NCBI GenBank assembly: GCA_947625135.1
Contig: CANQNE010000024.1
Location: 1 to 32,151, forward strand
Reading direction: 5' to 3'
Length of the DNA stretch: 32,151 nucleotides
Source of the DNA: an uncultured Lachnospiraceae bacterium
GTDB taxonomy: Bacteria; Bacillota; Clostridia; Lachnospirales; Lachnospiraceae
A program made the position numbers and the translations under genes. Positions 8,688 through 16,917 of the stretch are shown piece after piece. Within the stretch, counting starts at the first letter, position 1. Each line of letters begins with the position of its first letter. The notes under the pieces were generated by a model. That model saw only the letters and a program-made list of their open reading frames with translations, had not been told where the DNA came from and ran no database searches.

Positions 8688-9822
8688 GAAAACCTCCCAA
8701 AAGTTTGTTTTTCCATCTGGACGACCAAAAATAAGCTATGAAAATAGACACCACGATGATGCCCGAGCCAAGCAGCAGGGTGACGAGCACCGGCAGCTCC
8801 TGGGTTCCCCGCGCCGCATAAAGCCCCACCATCACGATCCATGAGAGCAGCACCCAGTGAATACAGTAGATGGCGTTAATGTTGCGGCTGATCATGCTCA
8901 CCACCCCCATGACCTTCCCCGGAATGTGGCGCAGGATCACGTGATATACGCCGAGAATACCTACCGCAGCCGCAAGACTTGCCGCCGTATCCCATGTGGT
9001 AATGTGATAATAACAGTTTTCTCCTTCGCCGAACATTCCCAGTTTAAAATGGATCCCAATGATAAAATACACCAGCGCGGCTGCGCCGCAGATACTTGAA
9101 AAGATCCCATAAAACATCTTTTTATCCTTTACATGCCGCAGAACGTCTCCAAAGAGGTATCCGCACACGGGGACGATGAACCAGTTAAACAGCGGAAAAT
9201 CTGAAGCCACCTTTCCGGCCGCATCCTCTGTTCCCATCAGATACCCGAGAAAAATATTGCCCGCAGGCGAACCCACGTCGATCCCGTTCAGGAAGACAGC
9301 CGCTGCAGACATCAGCAGCGCCGTCAGAAACAGTCCGGCCTTCGACAGGCGCAGCTTCAGCAGCAGGTCCAAAAACAACATGGCCAGACCCGCGAACTGC
9401 AGGATATCGTTGCCAAGAGCCCAGTAAGGCATCATGCCGATATAGTGCTCATATTCTCCCGTGATCAGATACCCCGCCAGAAACGGAATGACGAAACGGC
9501 AGATATTGAGCACATAAGAAAGGATCCACAGCCGGATTCCCCGGCGGATATAATCATTGGGGGTGTGTGTTTTAGTATAAACCATCCCGATCCCCATGGC
9601 AAACATAAACATAGGAGCCGCAAGAGGGCCGCCGATAATGGTGTCAAACACATAGGGAATACCGGTCGTCAAGCCTTCCTCCGGCGTACATTCGATGATA
9701 CAGTGAATCCACGCCAGGCATACGATCACGGCGGCTTTTGCCATATCCAGCTCCGGCTGTCTGCCACTGTTGACGATTTCCTCTGAGAAGATTTTTTTCT
9801 TTGTTTTTATAAAAAACTCCAT
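8674..9822 (-). CDS. Multi-pass membrane protein of acyltransferase type (DUF1624/HGSNAT-like or acyltransferase_3-like)
   Basis: This 382-residue protein has about ten hydrophobic segments. The N-terminal part (ELDMAKAAVIVCLAWIHC, then GGPLAAPMFMFAMGIGM) resembles membrane acyltransferases that modify cell-surface sugars, where an early helix carries a conserved His (here WIHC). The exact family assignment is uncertain without a profile search. A G-rich site (GTGGGGGAT) precedes the ATG. It lies 29 bases after a dockerin gene and overlaps the phosphatase gene by 14 bases, so it is embedded in the same operon. A role in O-acylation of surface polysaccharide or glycan is an inference from context. 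Confidence 0.7.
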   Translation of the reverse strand: MEFFIKTKKKIFSEEIVNSGRQPELDMAKAAVIVCLAWIHCIIECTPEEGLTTGIPYVFDTIIGGPLAAPMFMFAMGIGMVYTKTHTPNDYIRRGIRLWILSYVLNICRFVIPFLAGYLITGEYEHYIGMMPYWALGNDILQFAGLAMLFLDLLLKLRLSKAGLFLTALLMSAAAVFLNGIDVGSPAGNIFLGYLMGTEDAAGKVASDFPLFNWFIVPVCGYLFGDVLRHVKDKKMFYGIFSSICGAAALVYFIIGIHFKLGMFGEGENCYYHITTWDTAASLAAAVGILGVYHVILRHIPGKVMGVVSMISRNINAIYCIHWVLLSWIVMVGLYAARGTQELPVLVTLLLGSGIIVVSIFIAYFWSSRWKNKLLGGFHEKK

Positions 9823-9851
9823 TGTTATCCCCCACTCTGAGATATCCGCCC

Positions 9852-12515
9852 TTACTGTTTCAGGCCCGCCGCTGCCGCTTCCTGTATCGGGAACCGGTCA
9901 ATAATCTCTACTGCCTTTTGAAGTACAAGAAACGCGTCTTCAACGGTGATCGCAAGGTTTCCATCCACATCGGCGGCGCCGTAGGAAAACTGCGGAGCGT
10001 CCGGCTGCACCAGCTTCACCACGTACTGCAGGATAAAAAGGGCATCAGCAGAATCTACGATCCCGTTTTTGTCCGCGTCGCCGTACAAAAGCTCCTCTTC
10101 CGGGATCCAGCGAGCGTACAGATACAGATCTTCGATCCCTGCCGTATCCGCCGCGAAATCCCATTCCGTTGTATATTCAGGATCCGTGTACCAGCCGTCA
10201 AGGAAATACCCTTCTTTTACAATGTCTTTGTTCACCGTGATATCCAGCATCTCGCCGGGATTGGCGAACCCTTCATGCACGACCTCATCGTCGGCAAGCC
10301 ATATAACGGATACCACCTTCTCCTCTTCCACCTGGGCAAGCACCGGAAATTCATCGTATGTATCGTAAAACTGCGGCAGCTTCTGGCCCCACACAAGAAC
10401 GTCATCGTCTACGCCGTTTTGCAAAAGCCACGTGACATGGCCGTCCGCAAAATCTGCCTGATCCATCCCGTATACGCCGCTTTCAGCGTCCTCCGTTCCA
10501 TAGATGCCGGAGCCGTCCACACTGCCGTTCAGGTAATAGCAGTTGGTCACCGAAACCGCGTCTGTATCTTTCTCATATATGAGGCTGCCAAGAACGCCTC
10601 CGGCGCCGTCAGCTGCGCCTGCATCTGCCGGATCCCGGCTGACGCTGACCCAGCCGGAATTGTAGCAGTTCGCGATCTTCACCGGGCCGGGCACCGTCTC
10701 TGTTATGGAAACAGAACCGGCGATGCCGCCTGTGGCGCTTTCCCCTGTAATGGTGCCCCGGTTGTAGCAGGATGTGATGCAAATGTCCCCATCCTCTGCC
10801 TCGGCGCTGCCTATAATGCCGCCCGCGCAGCTGGCTGCTGTAACGCTGCCTTCATTGAAGCTCTTGTCTATGGTGCCGCCGCCCATTATGCCTGCAATAC
10901 CGCCTGCATCTTCGCCGTCAGCCACGATCATCCCGCTGTTTCTGCACTGTTCGATCAGATCTCCCGAACTTGCTACACAACCGGCGATCCCGCCTGCATT
11001 TGTAATGCCCCGGATAGTATACCCGGACACATCATTGCTGCAGTTTCTGATCACAGCGCACAGAGGGCCGTCCGCTGCAAAGGCTTCATCGCCTGCATAG
11101 CCTGCGATGCCGCCGATCTCCTCATTACCTGACACCTGCATGTGATTGGCGCAGTCCTCAATGGTGCCGCCAAGACAGATGCCGGCGATCCCGCCTGCAT
11201 ATCCGCCGTCTTTTATATCCTCCGGCTGCAGCTGACCGGGATCCGCTTCCGCGATCCCCACACTGACAAAGCCGTAATTGTCACAGCCGGTGACTACGCC
11301 CCGCTGGGGGCTTCCGTCGGGATCGTTGTAGCAGAAGATCCGGCCGACGATGCCGCCGATCTGACTGGGAAACGGATCGTTTTCCGTTTCCTGACATTTT
11401 CCTGCCACAACCGCGTGGTTATGACAGTCCGAGATGGTCCCGCAGCTTGCGCCCACAATGCCGCCAATACCCAGCACGCCCCGGATCTCTGTCTCCGACG
11501 TTTCCTCAGGCTCCTGACCGTCTGCAGGCTCCTCCGAAGGGTGAACGCCGGACTCGCACCGCCGGATCACGCCAAAATTATAACCGGCGATACCGCCGCC
11601 GTAATAACTTGCGCTCTTTGTTCCATCCTCCCATTCATAGGGCAGCGTCGCCGCATATCCCTGAAAACGGCTGTCCTCGATGGTTCCGTCATTTTCTCCG
11701 ACAATGCCGCCTGTAAGGTAGACGCCGTATACAATCCCATCAAAGCTGACCTCAGATATCCGGGCGTCCGGCGCGTTGTCACCTGCGACGCCGCCCACAT
11801 AAACTGAGCCGATCACAGCGGCGAGCTCTGCGGTGCTTCGTTCAATACGGCCATCATTGACACCGACAAGAGTACCTGCATGATAAGACGCGCTCACCCC
11901 TGCCACCGAGACGCTGCAGTCCGCGATCACGCCCCTGTTTATCCCGGCAATGACACCCGCGGCGCCTTTCTTATCCTGATTGGGCTCCGTATGTACGAAC
12001 TCGCCGCAGACAATGCTTGCATAATTGACGGTCAGATCCCGGATCGTGCCCTCATTGGCGCCAAACAGTCCCACATAGGACTCCTCGGCGTCCGTTTCGA
12101 GATACAAGGTGTCGATCACATGGCTCGCGCCGTCAAAGGTGCCGGTGTAAGCGGTCTGGCGGCCGCTTTCGTCTGTTCCAAAGCCGATGGGCGTCCAGGA
12201 GATTCTCGCCTCCATGTCCGCTGTAAGGCTGATATCATTTTCCAGCCTGGCACAGGCTGATGTGTTCTGCTCCACGCCCTCCAGCGTGCCGTTGACAAGC
12301 TCCGCGAACCAGCGAAGCTCCTCCGGGCCTGTGATCAGGTAGGGTGCGCTTTCCGTGCCCTCCCCTGCGGGCTTTGACACAGCTTCCGCCGCCAAGGCCG
12401 CAGGCGCTTCCTCCGTAAGCGCCGCACCCAGGGCAGTTGTCGGAATCATGGTCACGATCATTGCCGCGGAAACAGCCGCGCTGATCAGCCTGCTTTTCCA
12501 TTTTTTTCTCATCAT
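9852..12515 (-). CDS. Secreted GLUG-repeat / InlB-type repeat / dockerin protein
   Basis: This 887-residue protein starts with a signal peptide (MMRKKWKSR, then a hydrophobic stretch ending near TALGA). A conserved opening block (SKPAGEGTESAPYLIT, then ISWTPIGFG and YTGTFDGASHVID) leads to many GGIAG or GGIVG units with C-x-N turns, the pattern of GLUG beta-helix repeats (about 150-680). A Listeria-Bacteroides (InlB B) repeat follows (GYFLDGWYTDPEYTTEWDF, about 735-800). The C terminus is a type I dockerin with loops GDADKNGIVDSADAL and ADVDGNLAITVEDAF. Two adjacent ATGs are possible starts; AAAGGAGAG lies 6 bases before the first. The gene sits 21 bases after a longer paralogue, so the two are co-transcribed tandem duplicates. 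The probable role is cell-surface or scaffold-attached adhesin; no enzyme motif is seen. Confidence 0.88.
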   Translation of the reverse strand: MMRKKWKSRLISAAVSAAMIVTMIPTTALGAALTEEAPAALAAEAVSKPAGEGTESAPYLITGPEELRWFAELVNGTLEGVEQNTSACARLENDISLTADMEARISWTPIGFGTDESGRQTAYTGTFDGASHVIDTLYLETDAEESYVGLFGANEGTIRDLTVNYASIVCGEFVHTEPNQDKKGAAGVIAGINRGVIADCSVSVAGVSASYHAGTLVGVNDGRIERSTAELAAVIGSVYVGGVAGDNAPDARISEVSFDGIVYGVYLTGGIVGENDGTIEDSRFQGYAATLPYEWEDGTKSASYYGGGIAGYNFGVIRRCESGVHPSEEPADGQEPEETSETEIRGVLGIGGIVGASCGTISDCHNHAVVAGKCQETENDPFPSQIGGIVGRIFCYNDPDGSPQRGVVTGCDNYGFVSVGIAEADPGQLQPEDIKDGGYAGGIAGICLGGTIEDCANHMQVSGNEEIGGIAGYAGDEAFAADGPLCAVIRNCSNDVSGYTIRGITNAGGIAGCVASSGDLIEQCRNSGMIVADGEDAGGIAGIMGGGTIDKSFNEGSVTAASCAGGIIGSAEAEDGDICITSCYNRGTITGESATGGIAGSVSITETVPGPVKIANCYNSGWVSVSRDPADAGAADGAGGVLGSLIYEKDTDAVSVTNCYYLNGSVDGSGIYGTEDAESGVYGMDQADFADGHVTWLLQNGVDDDVLVWGQKLPQFYDTYDEFPVLAQVEEEKVVSVIWLADDEVVHEGFANPGEMLDITVNKDIVKEGYFLDGWYTDPEYTTEWDFAADTAGIEDLYLYARWIPEEELLYGDADKNGIVDSADALFILQYVVKLVQPDAPQFSYGAADVDGNLAITVEDAFLVLQKAVEIIDRFPIQEAAAAGLKQ
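9960..10600. repeat. Paralogous direct repeat, copy 1 (3' end of the 887-residue dockerin gene)
   Basis: This stretch aligns without visible indels to 12651-13291 at a constant offset of 2691 bases. It covers the last GLUG unit, the InlB-type repeat and the dockerin. Long exact runs occur around 10290-10450. It records a recent duplication or gene conversion between the neighbouring genes and is a substrate for homologous recombination. Confidence 0.85.
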
Positions 12516-12536
12516 ATAATTCTCTCCTTTCAGATC

Positions 12537-15500
12537 TCAGCCTACTGCGCCGGGATCTGGTTCTCCTTTTATCTCCACCGGGAATCTTTCGATCAGGCTG
12601 ACCGCCTTCTGAAGGATCAGAAGGGCGTCCCCGGAGGTAATATCAAGGTCGCCGTCCACATCGGCGGCGCCGTAAGAAAACTGCGGAGCGTCCGGCTGCA
12701 CCAGTCCTACCGAATACTGCAGGACCATAAGCGCGTCGGCAGAATCTACGGTTCCGTTATTGTCCGCGTCGCCGTACACAGGTTCCTCATCGAGGATCCA
12801 GCGGGCGTACAGGTGCAGATCTTCAATTTCCGTCGTATCTTCCGCAAAATCCCACGCTGTTGTATATTCGGGGTCTGTGTACCATCCGTCAAGGAAATAC
12901 CCCTCTTTTTCAAAGTCTTTGTTCACCGTGATGTCCAAAAGCTGGCCGGGATTGTCAAACTCTTCATGCACGACCTCATCGTCGGCGATCCATATAACGG
13001 ATACCACCTTCTCCTCTGCCACCTGGGCAAACACCGGAAATTCATCGTATGTATCGTAAAACCGCGGCAGCTTCTGACCCCACACAAGAACGTCATCGTC
13101 CACGCCGTTCTGCAAAAGCCACGTGACATGACCGTCGGCGAAATCCGCCTGATCCATCCCGTATACGCCGCTTTCGGCATCCTCCGTCCCATAGATGCCG
13201 GAGCCGTCCACACAGCCGTTCAGGTAATAACAGTTGGTCACCGAAACCGCATCCGGATCTTTCTCGTACGTGAGACTGCCAAGAATGCCTCCCGCGCCGC
13301 CGGCTACGCCTGCCGCCGCCAGATACCGGTTGACGCTGACCTTGCCGCTATTATAGCAGTTGGCCACCTGTAAAGAACCGGATCTGTCCCACTCAGTGGA
13401 AGCGCTGCCCGCAATACCGCCTGCAGGGCCTCTTGTGCTTTCGATCCTTCCCTGGTTATAGCAGGAGGTCACGGCAATCGTAACCAAATCTTCAGCGATC
13501 CTGCCCGTCACGCCGCCGACGATCTCCATTCCAAAGACGGCGCCGTCGTTAAAGCTGTTCTCTATGGTGCCGCCGGTTATTCTGCCGGAAATACCGCCTA
13601 CCCGTTCGTGGCCGCTGACCTCTCCATGGTTTTCGCATGCCGAAATAACGCCGAGCTGCTCTTTGCTCTCCCAGTCATTTGCACCTGCAATGCCGCCTGC
13701 CAGAGAGATTTCCTTCGACCCGCCGCCGACCGTGCCGGTATTTATACATTCTCCGATCAGACCCGTGTTATAACCGGTAATACCGCCAAACAAACCGAGA
13801 TTCGATTCCATGCCGCTCTGCAAGCTGACTGCTCCCGTATTCACGCAGCCTGTGATCTCGCAGGGATAAACGGCGTCCTCCGGCGGGTCTCCCGCGTCGG
13901 GAAACTCATATTCCATTTCGTCATAACAGGTGTTTTCCCCTGCGATGCCGCCTGCGCCATATTCAGCGTAAACGTCCGCGCTGCTGGTACATTCCCTGAT
14001 ACTGCCCTGGTTGACGCCTGCGATACCGCCCACATATTGCAGGGCGCTGACAGAACCGCCGGCATTGTCACAGTTCGCCACAGAGCCGAGATTCACACCG
14101 GCGATGCCGCCCAGATATTCGCCGTCCCATACATCATCGGGGTCGTCCGCAAGCGCCAGCTTTCCGTTCTTGATCTGGCACTGGTCGATCACGCCGGAGA
14201 TCCAGTTGCAGCCCGCAATGCCGCCTGCACAGGAATACGCCGTCATGCTGACCGATAGTTCCGCCTGGCTGATAGTACCGGTGTTGAGGCCTGCCACGCC
14301 GCCCACAGGGCTGCTGGCGCCCGCAGATATCTGGATGTCTGCCTGAGCGCCGGTGATCTGTCCTTTGTTTGTGCCGGCAATGCCGCCCACGTTATCCACG
14401 GACATATCATCCATCCTCACCCTTCCGTCAATCACACCGCAGAGATCGATCGTTCCCTCGTTTACTCCGGCAATGCCGCCGAAATTCCTGTACGCGATCA
14501 CGACGATCACATTCCCGTCTTCGTCGTCCTCGGGCAGGATCGGCAGGATACGGAATTCGAAATCACTGTCGGTGATCAGGGCAGGCCAGGTTTCCGGACG
14601 ATAAGACATGTCCGGCTCTTCCAGATCCTCCAGACCGTGCTCCGCAGGAGCGGTGCAGTTGATCCCGGCAATGCCGCCCACGGCTTCTCCGCCGCACACT
14701 TCTATAAACGCATGACAGCCCTTCACCGTTCCGGTGCTGATCCCGGCAATGCCGCCCGCGCCATACTGGGCGCGAACACTTTCTGACAGAGCATCGGCAG
14801 AACACCCCACGATGTCGGCGCTGTTGACACCGGCGATGCCGCCTGCGAAGCATCCGTCCCCGGCATAGTCTTCTTCCGGGTCAGTCGCGCCATACTGCGC
14901 GCTGTCCGCGACCACCGACATGTAATTGTTACAGTTTTCGATCACGCCATGGTAAACATTGGCGCCGGCGATGCCGCCCACCACCTGGGAGCCGCCCACG
15001 CAGAAAAAGTCGCCATAAAGGAAGCCTCTTTTGTCCCCGTTGGTACAGTTTAAAATATGTCCTTCGTTCCAGCCCGCGATGCCGCCTGTGCTGTCGCCGC
15101 CCATGCCAAAAACGGCGCTTTTGTTGACGCAGTCTTCAATGCTCGTATACTGTCCATCGGTTAGGCCGGCGATGCCGCCCACATTCTGTTTGCCCGTGAC
15201 GCAGTCTCCTTCGGCCGCGTCCGGCTCGTTGGCGCAGCTTTTCAACACACACTCATGAATGCGCGTTTCTCCTTCATTTTCATAAAACCTGCTTTCTGCA
15301 TAGCCCGCGATACCGCCCACGCAAACGTCGCCTGTGACCGGTCCATAATTGGTACAGTTTTCCAGGACCGCACGGTAAATTTCTCCCGCGATGCCGCCGA
15401 TATATTTGCTTCCCTGGGACCCGTCTTGTGGCGGCTGCCCTTCTTCGCTGGAAGCAGCATATCCGTCAACGGCTCCGTAATTCTCACATCCGGTAACCGG

Positions 15501-16688
15501 ACTGCTCGCGCCAAAACCGATGATCCCACCGATATATTTGTTCCTGCCGCCGTCGGGATTGGGAACAGCGGCCACGTTCTCATAATTCACACAGTCTGAG
15601 ATTTCTCTGCTGGCATACGCATCGCCCGCAATGCCGCCCACATACGACACGCCGCTGACCGCGGCACGGTTTTCGGCTTCCGCGTTCGTCCCACTCTGCT
15701 GGTCTTCTTCGGACGGCTCCTTTCCCATCCGGCAGCCTGTAAGTCTGCCGTCATAATCTTCTCCGACAATGCCGCCCACATATCTTGTACCGGTAACTTC
15801 GGAGGACTCCACGGCCACGTCATGGATCTGCCCGTAGCTGTGACCGGCCACAGTGCCCACGTATGCGAACCCTTCCACGTTTGCGGATTCGATCCTGCAG
15901 TTTTTGATCTCACCGTTCTCGTCATTCCTGCCGGCGATCACGCCGGCGCAGCCACGATACTTCCATTTCGGGGCGCACCGGATCACTGCGCCTGTGACAG
16001 TCAGGTCTTTGATCATACCGTCATTTACACCAAACAGGCTCACATATTCTACATCCTCCGTGACCACATACAGACTGTCGATCACATGGGAAGCGCCGTC
16101 AAATATCCCTGTATAGGGTTCTTCCAGCCTACAGCTGATAGGCGTCCATGAGATATCCGCCTCCATATCCTCCGCAAAGCTGATGTCATTCTCCAGTCTG
16201 GCGCAGGCCGCTGTATTCTGCTCCACGCCTTCCAGAACGCCGTTGACAAGAGCCGCGAACCAGCGAAGCTCCTTCGGGTCCGTGATCAGATAGGGCGCGT
16301 CTTCCGTGCCCTCCCCTGCGGGCTTCGACACAGTTTCCGCCGCCGGGGGCAAAGGCACCGTCACGTTCGGGCCGGATCTTTCACTGATCGCCGCCGCCTG
16401 CGCCGCTCTTTCCTTTTTGTCCGCAAGCTCCTCTTCCAGAAGCACGTCCTCCCCGGGATCCTCCGCAAGATTGTCGGACAGATCCACCTTGGGCCACACA
16501 GAATCCTCTGTGAGACTGTCTGTTTTTTTGCCGTCCGGCAGGATATTCCCGGTCGCTTCCGCCGCTGCTTCTTTGGCTGCTCCGGTCTCTTTGTCCGACG
16601 CGCCAAAGGCCGCAGCCGGAAGCATGGTGATGGTCAGCGCCGCCGTGAGAACGCCGCTGATGATCCTGCTTTTCCATTGCTTTTTCAT
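12537..16688 (-). CDS. Secreted giant GLUG-repeat / InlB-type repeat / dockerin protein
   Basis: This 1383-residue paralogue of the downstream gene has the same order: signal peptide (MKKQWKSRI, cleaved near AAAFGA), a charged Glu/Lys/Asp-rich spacer (about 30-115), the opening block SKPAGEGTEDAPYLIT, a long GLUG repeat array (about 200-1150), an InlB-type repeat (about 1225-1290) and a dockerin (loops GDADNNGTVDSADAL and ADVDGDLDITSGDAL, about 1297-1370). A GGAGG site lies nine bases before the ATG. It is the first gene after the terminator at 16836-16880, so it probably heads the operon running down to 2390. Compared with the 887-residue copy, the extra length is GLUG repeats, as expected for expansion by repeat duplication. 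Confidence 0.9.
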   Translation of the reverse strand: MKKQWKSRIISGVLTAALTITMLPAAAFGASDKETGAAKEAAAEATGNILPDGKKTDSLTEDSVWPKVDLSDNLAEDPGEDVLLEEELADKKERAAQAAAISERSGPNVTVPLPPAAETVSKPAGEGTEDAPYLITDPKELRWFAALVNGVLEGVEQNTAACARLENDISFAEDMEADISWTPISCRLEEPYTGIFDGASHVIDSLYVVTEDVEYVSLFGVNDGMIKDLTVTGAVIRCAPKWKYRGCAGVIAGRNDENGEIKNCRIESANVEGFAYVGTVAGHSYGQIHDVAVESSEVTGTRYVGGIVGEDYDGRLTGCRMGKEPSEEDQQSGTNAEAENRAAVSGVSYVGGIAGDAYASREISDCVNYENVAAVPNPDGGRNKYIGGIIGFGASSPVTGCENYGAVDGYAASSEEGQPPQDGSQGSKYIGGIAGEIYRAVLENCTNYGPVTGDVCVGGIAGYAESRFYENEGETRIHECVLKSCANEPDAAEGDCVTGKQNVGGIAGLTDGQYTSIEDCVNKSAVFGMGGDSTGGIAGWNEGHILNCTNGDKRGFLYGDFFCVGGSQVVGGIAGANVYHGVIENCNNYMSVVADSAQYGATDPEEDYAGDGCFAGGIAGVNSADIVGCSADALSESVRAQYGAGGIAGISTGTVKGCHAFIEVCGGEAVGGIAGINCTAPAEHGLEDLEEPDMSYRPETWPALITDSDFEFRILPILPEDDEDGNVIVVIAYRNFGGIAGVNEGTIDLCGVIDGRVRMDDMSVDNVGGIAGTNKGQITGAQADIQISAGASSPVGGVAGLNTGTISQAELSVSMTAYSCAGGIAGCNWISGVIDQCQIKNGKLALADDPDDVWDGEYLGGIAGVNLGSVANCDNAGGSVSALQYVGGIAGVNQGSIRECTSSADVYAEYGAGGIAGENTCYDEMEYEFPDAGDPPEDAVYPCEITGCVNTGAVSLQSGMESNLGLFGGITGYNTGLIGECINTGTVGGGSKEISLAGGIAGANDWESKEQLGVISACENHGEVSGHERVGGISGRITGGTIENSFNDGAVFGMEIVGGVTGRIAEDLVTIAVTSCYNQGRIESTRGPAGGIAGSASTEWDRSGSLQVANCYNSGKVSVNRYLAAAGVAGGAGGILGSLTYEKDPDAVSVTNCYYLNGCVDGSGIYGTEDAESGVYGMDQADFADGHVTWLLQNGVDDDVLVWGQKLPRFYDTYDEFPVFAQVAEEKVVSVIWIADDEVVHEEFDNPGQLLDITVNKDFEKEGYFLDGWYTDPEYTTAWDFAEDTTEIEDLHLYARWILDEEPVYGDADNNGTVDSADALMVLQYSVGLVQPDAPQFSYGAADVDGDLDITSGDALLILQKAVSLIERFPVEIKGEPDPGAVG
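12651..13291. repeat. Paralogous direct repeat, copy 2 (3' end of the 1383-residue dockerin gene)
   Basis: Partner of the copy at 9960-10600. Anchor points checked by eye (the dockerin end, the conserved WGQKLP region and the GSGIYG region) all give the same 2691-base spacing. Deletion between the copies would fuse the two genes in frame and remove one GLUG array. Confidence 0.85.
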
Positions 16689-16835
16689 AGCTTTTCCCCT
16701 CCTTATGCTGTTCTTTCCCTACTACCTCCATTTTATCATTTACAGTATAAAACATTTTTCATCGGGATGCAGACTTCTGACGTAAAAGGCTGTTTATATG
16801 TCGTAAACGGTTCCCGGCCATGTTCCTGTGAAATT

Positions 16836-16880
16836 AAAAATACGGTGAAGGAAACCGGGCACACCCGGTCCCCTCACCGT
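16836..16880 (-). terminator. Intrinsic terminator of the giant nucleotidase-fusion gene
   Basis: ACGGTGA (16842-16848) pairs with TCACCGT (16874-16880), and inside it ACCGGG pairs with CCCGGT around the loop CACA. On the minus strand the stem is followed by ATTTTT. It lies about 40 bases beyond the stop at 16918 and separates that gene from the operon starting at 16688. Confidence 0.75.
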
Positions 16881-16917
16881 TCTGAAAAACTGAAAGGAAA
16901 AACCAGTTTTACAACTA

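Noticed and set aside
7449-8741. Plus-strand open frame of 430 codons opposite the SpoIIE-type phosphatase
   Set aside because: Shadow of a gene with clear catalytic motifs; His/Arg-rich composition typical of antisense translation.
9822-11132. Plus-strand open frame of 436 codons opposite the GLUG protein
   Set aside because: The repetitive Cys/Ala/Ile-rich translation mirrors the GLUG codons on the real strand.
16744-16749. TATACT as -10 box for the operon starting at 16688
   Set aside because: No acceptable -35 hexamer at 16-18 bases; the real promoter in 16700-16835 could not be identified.
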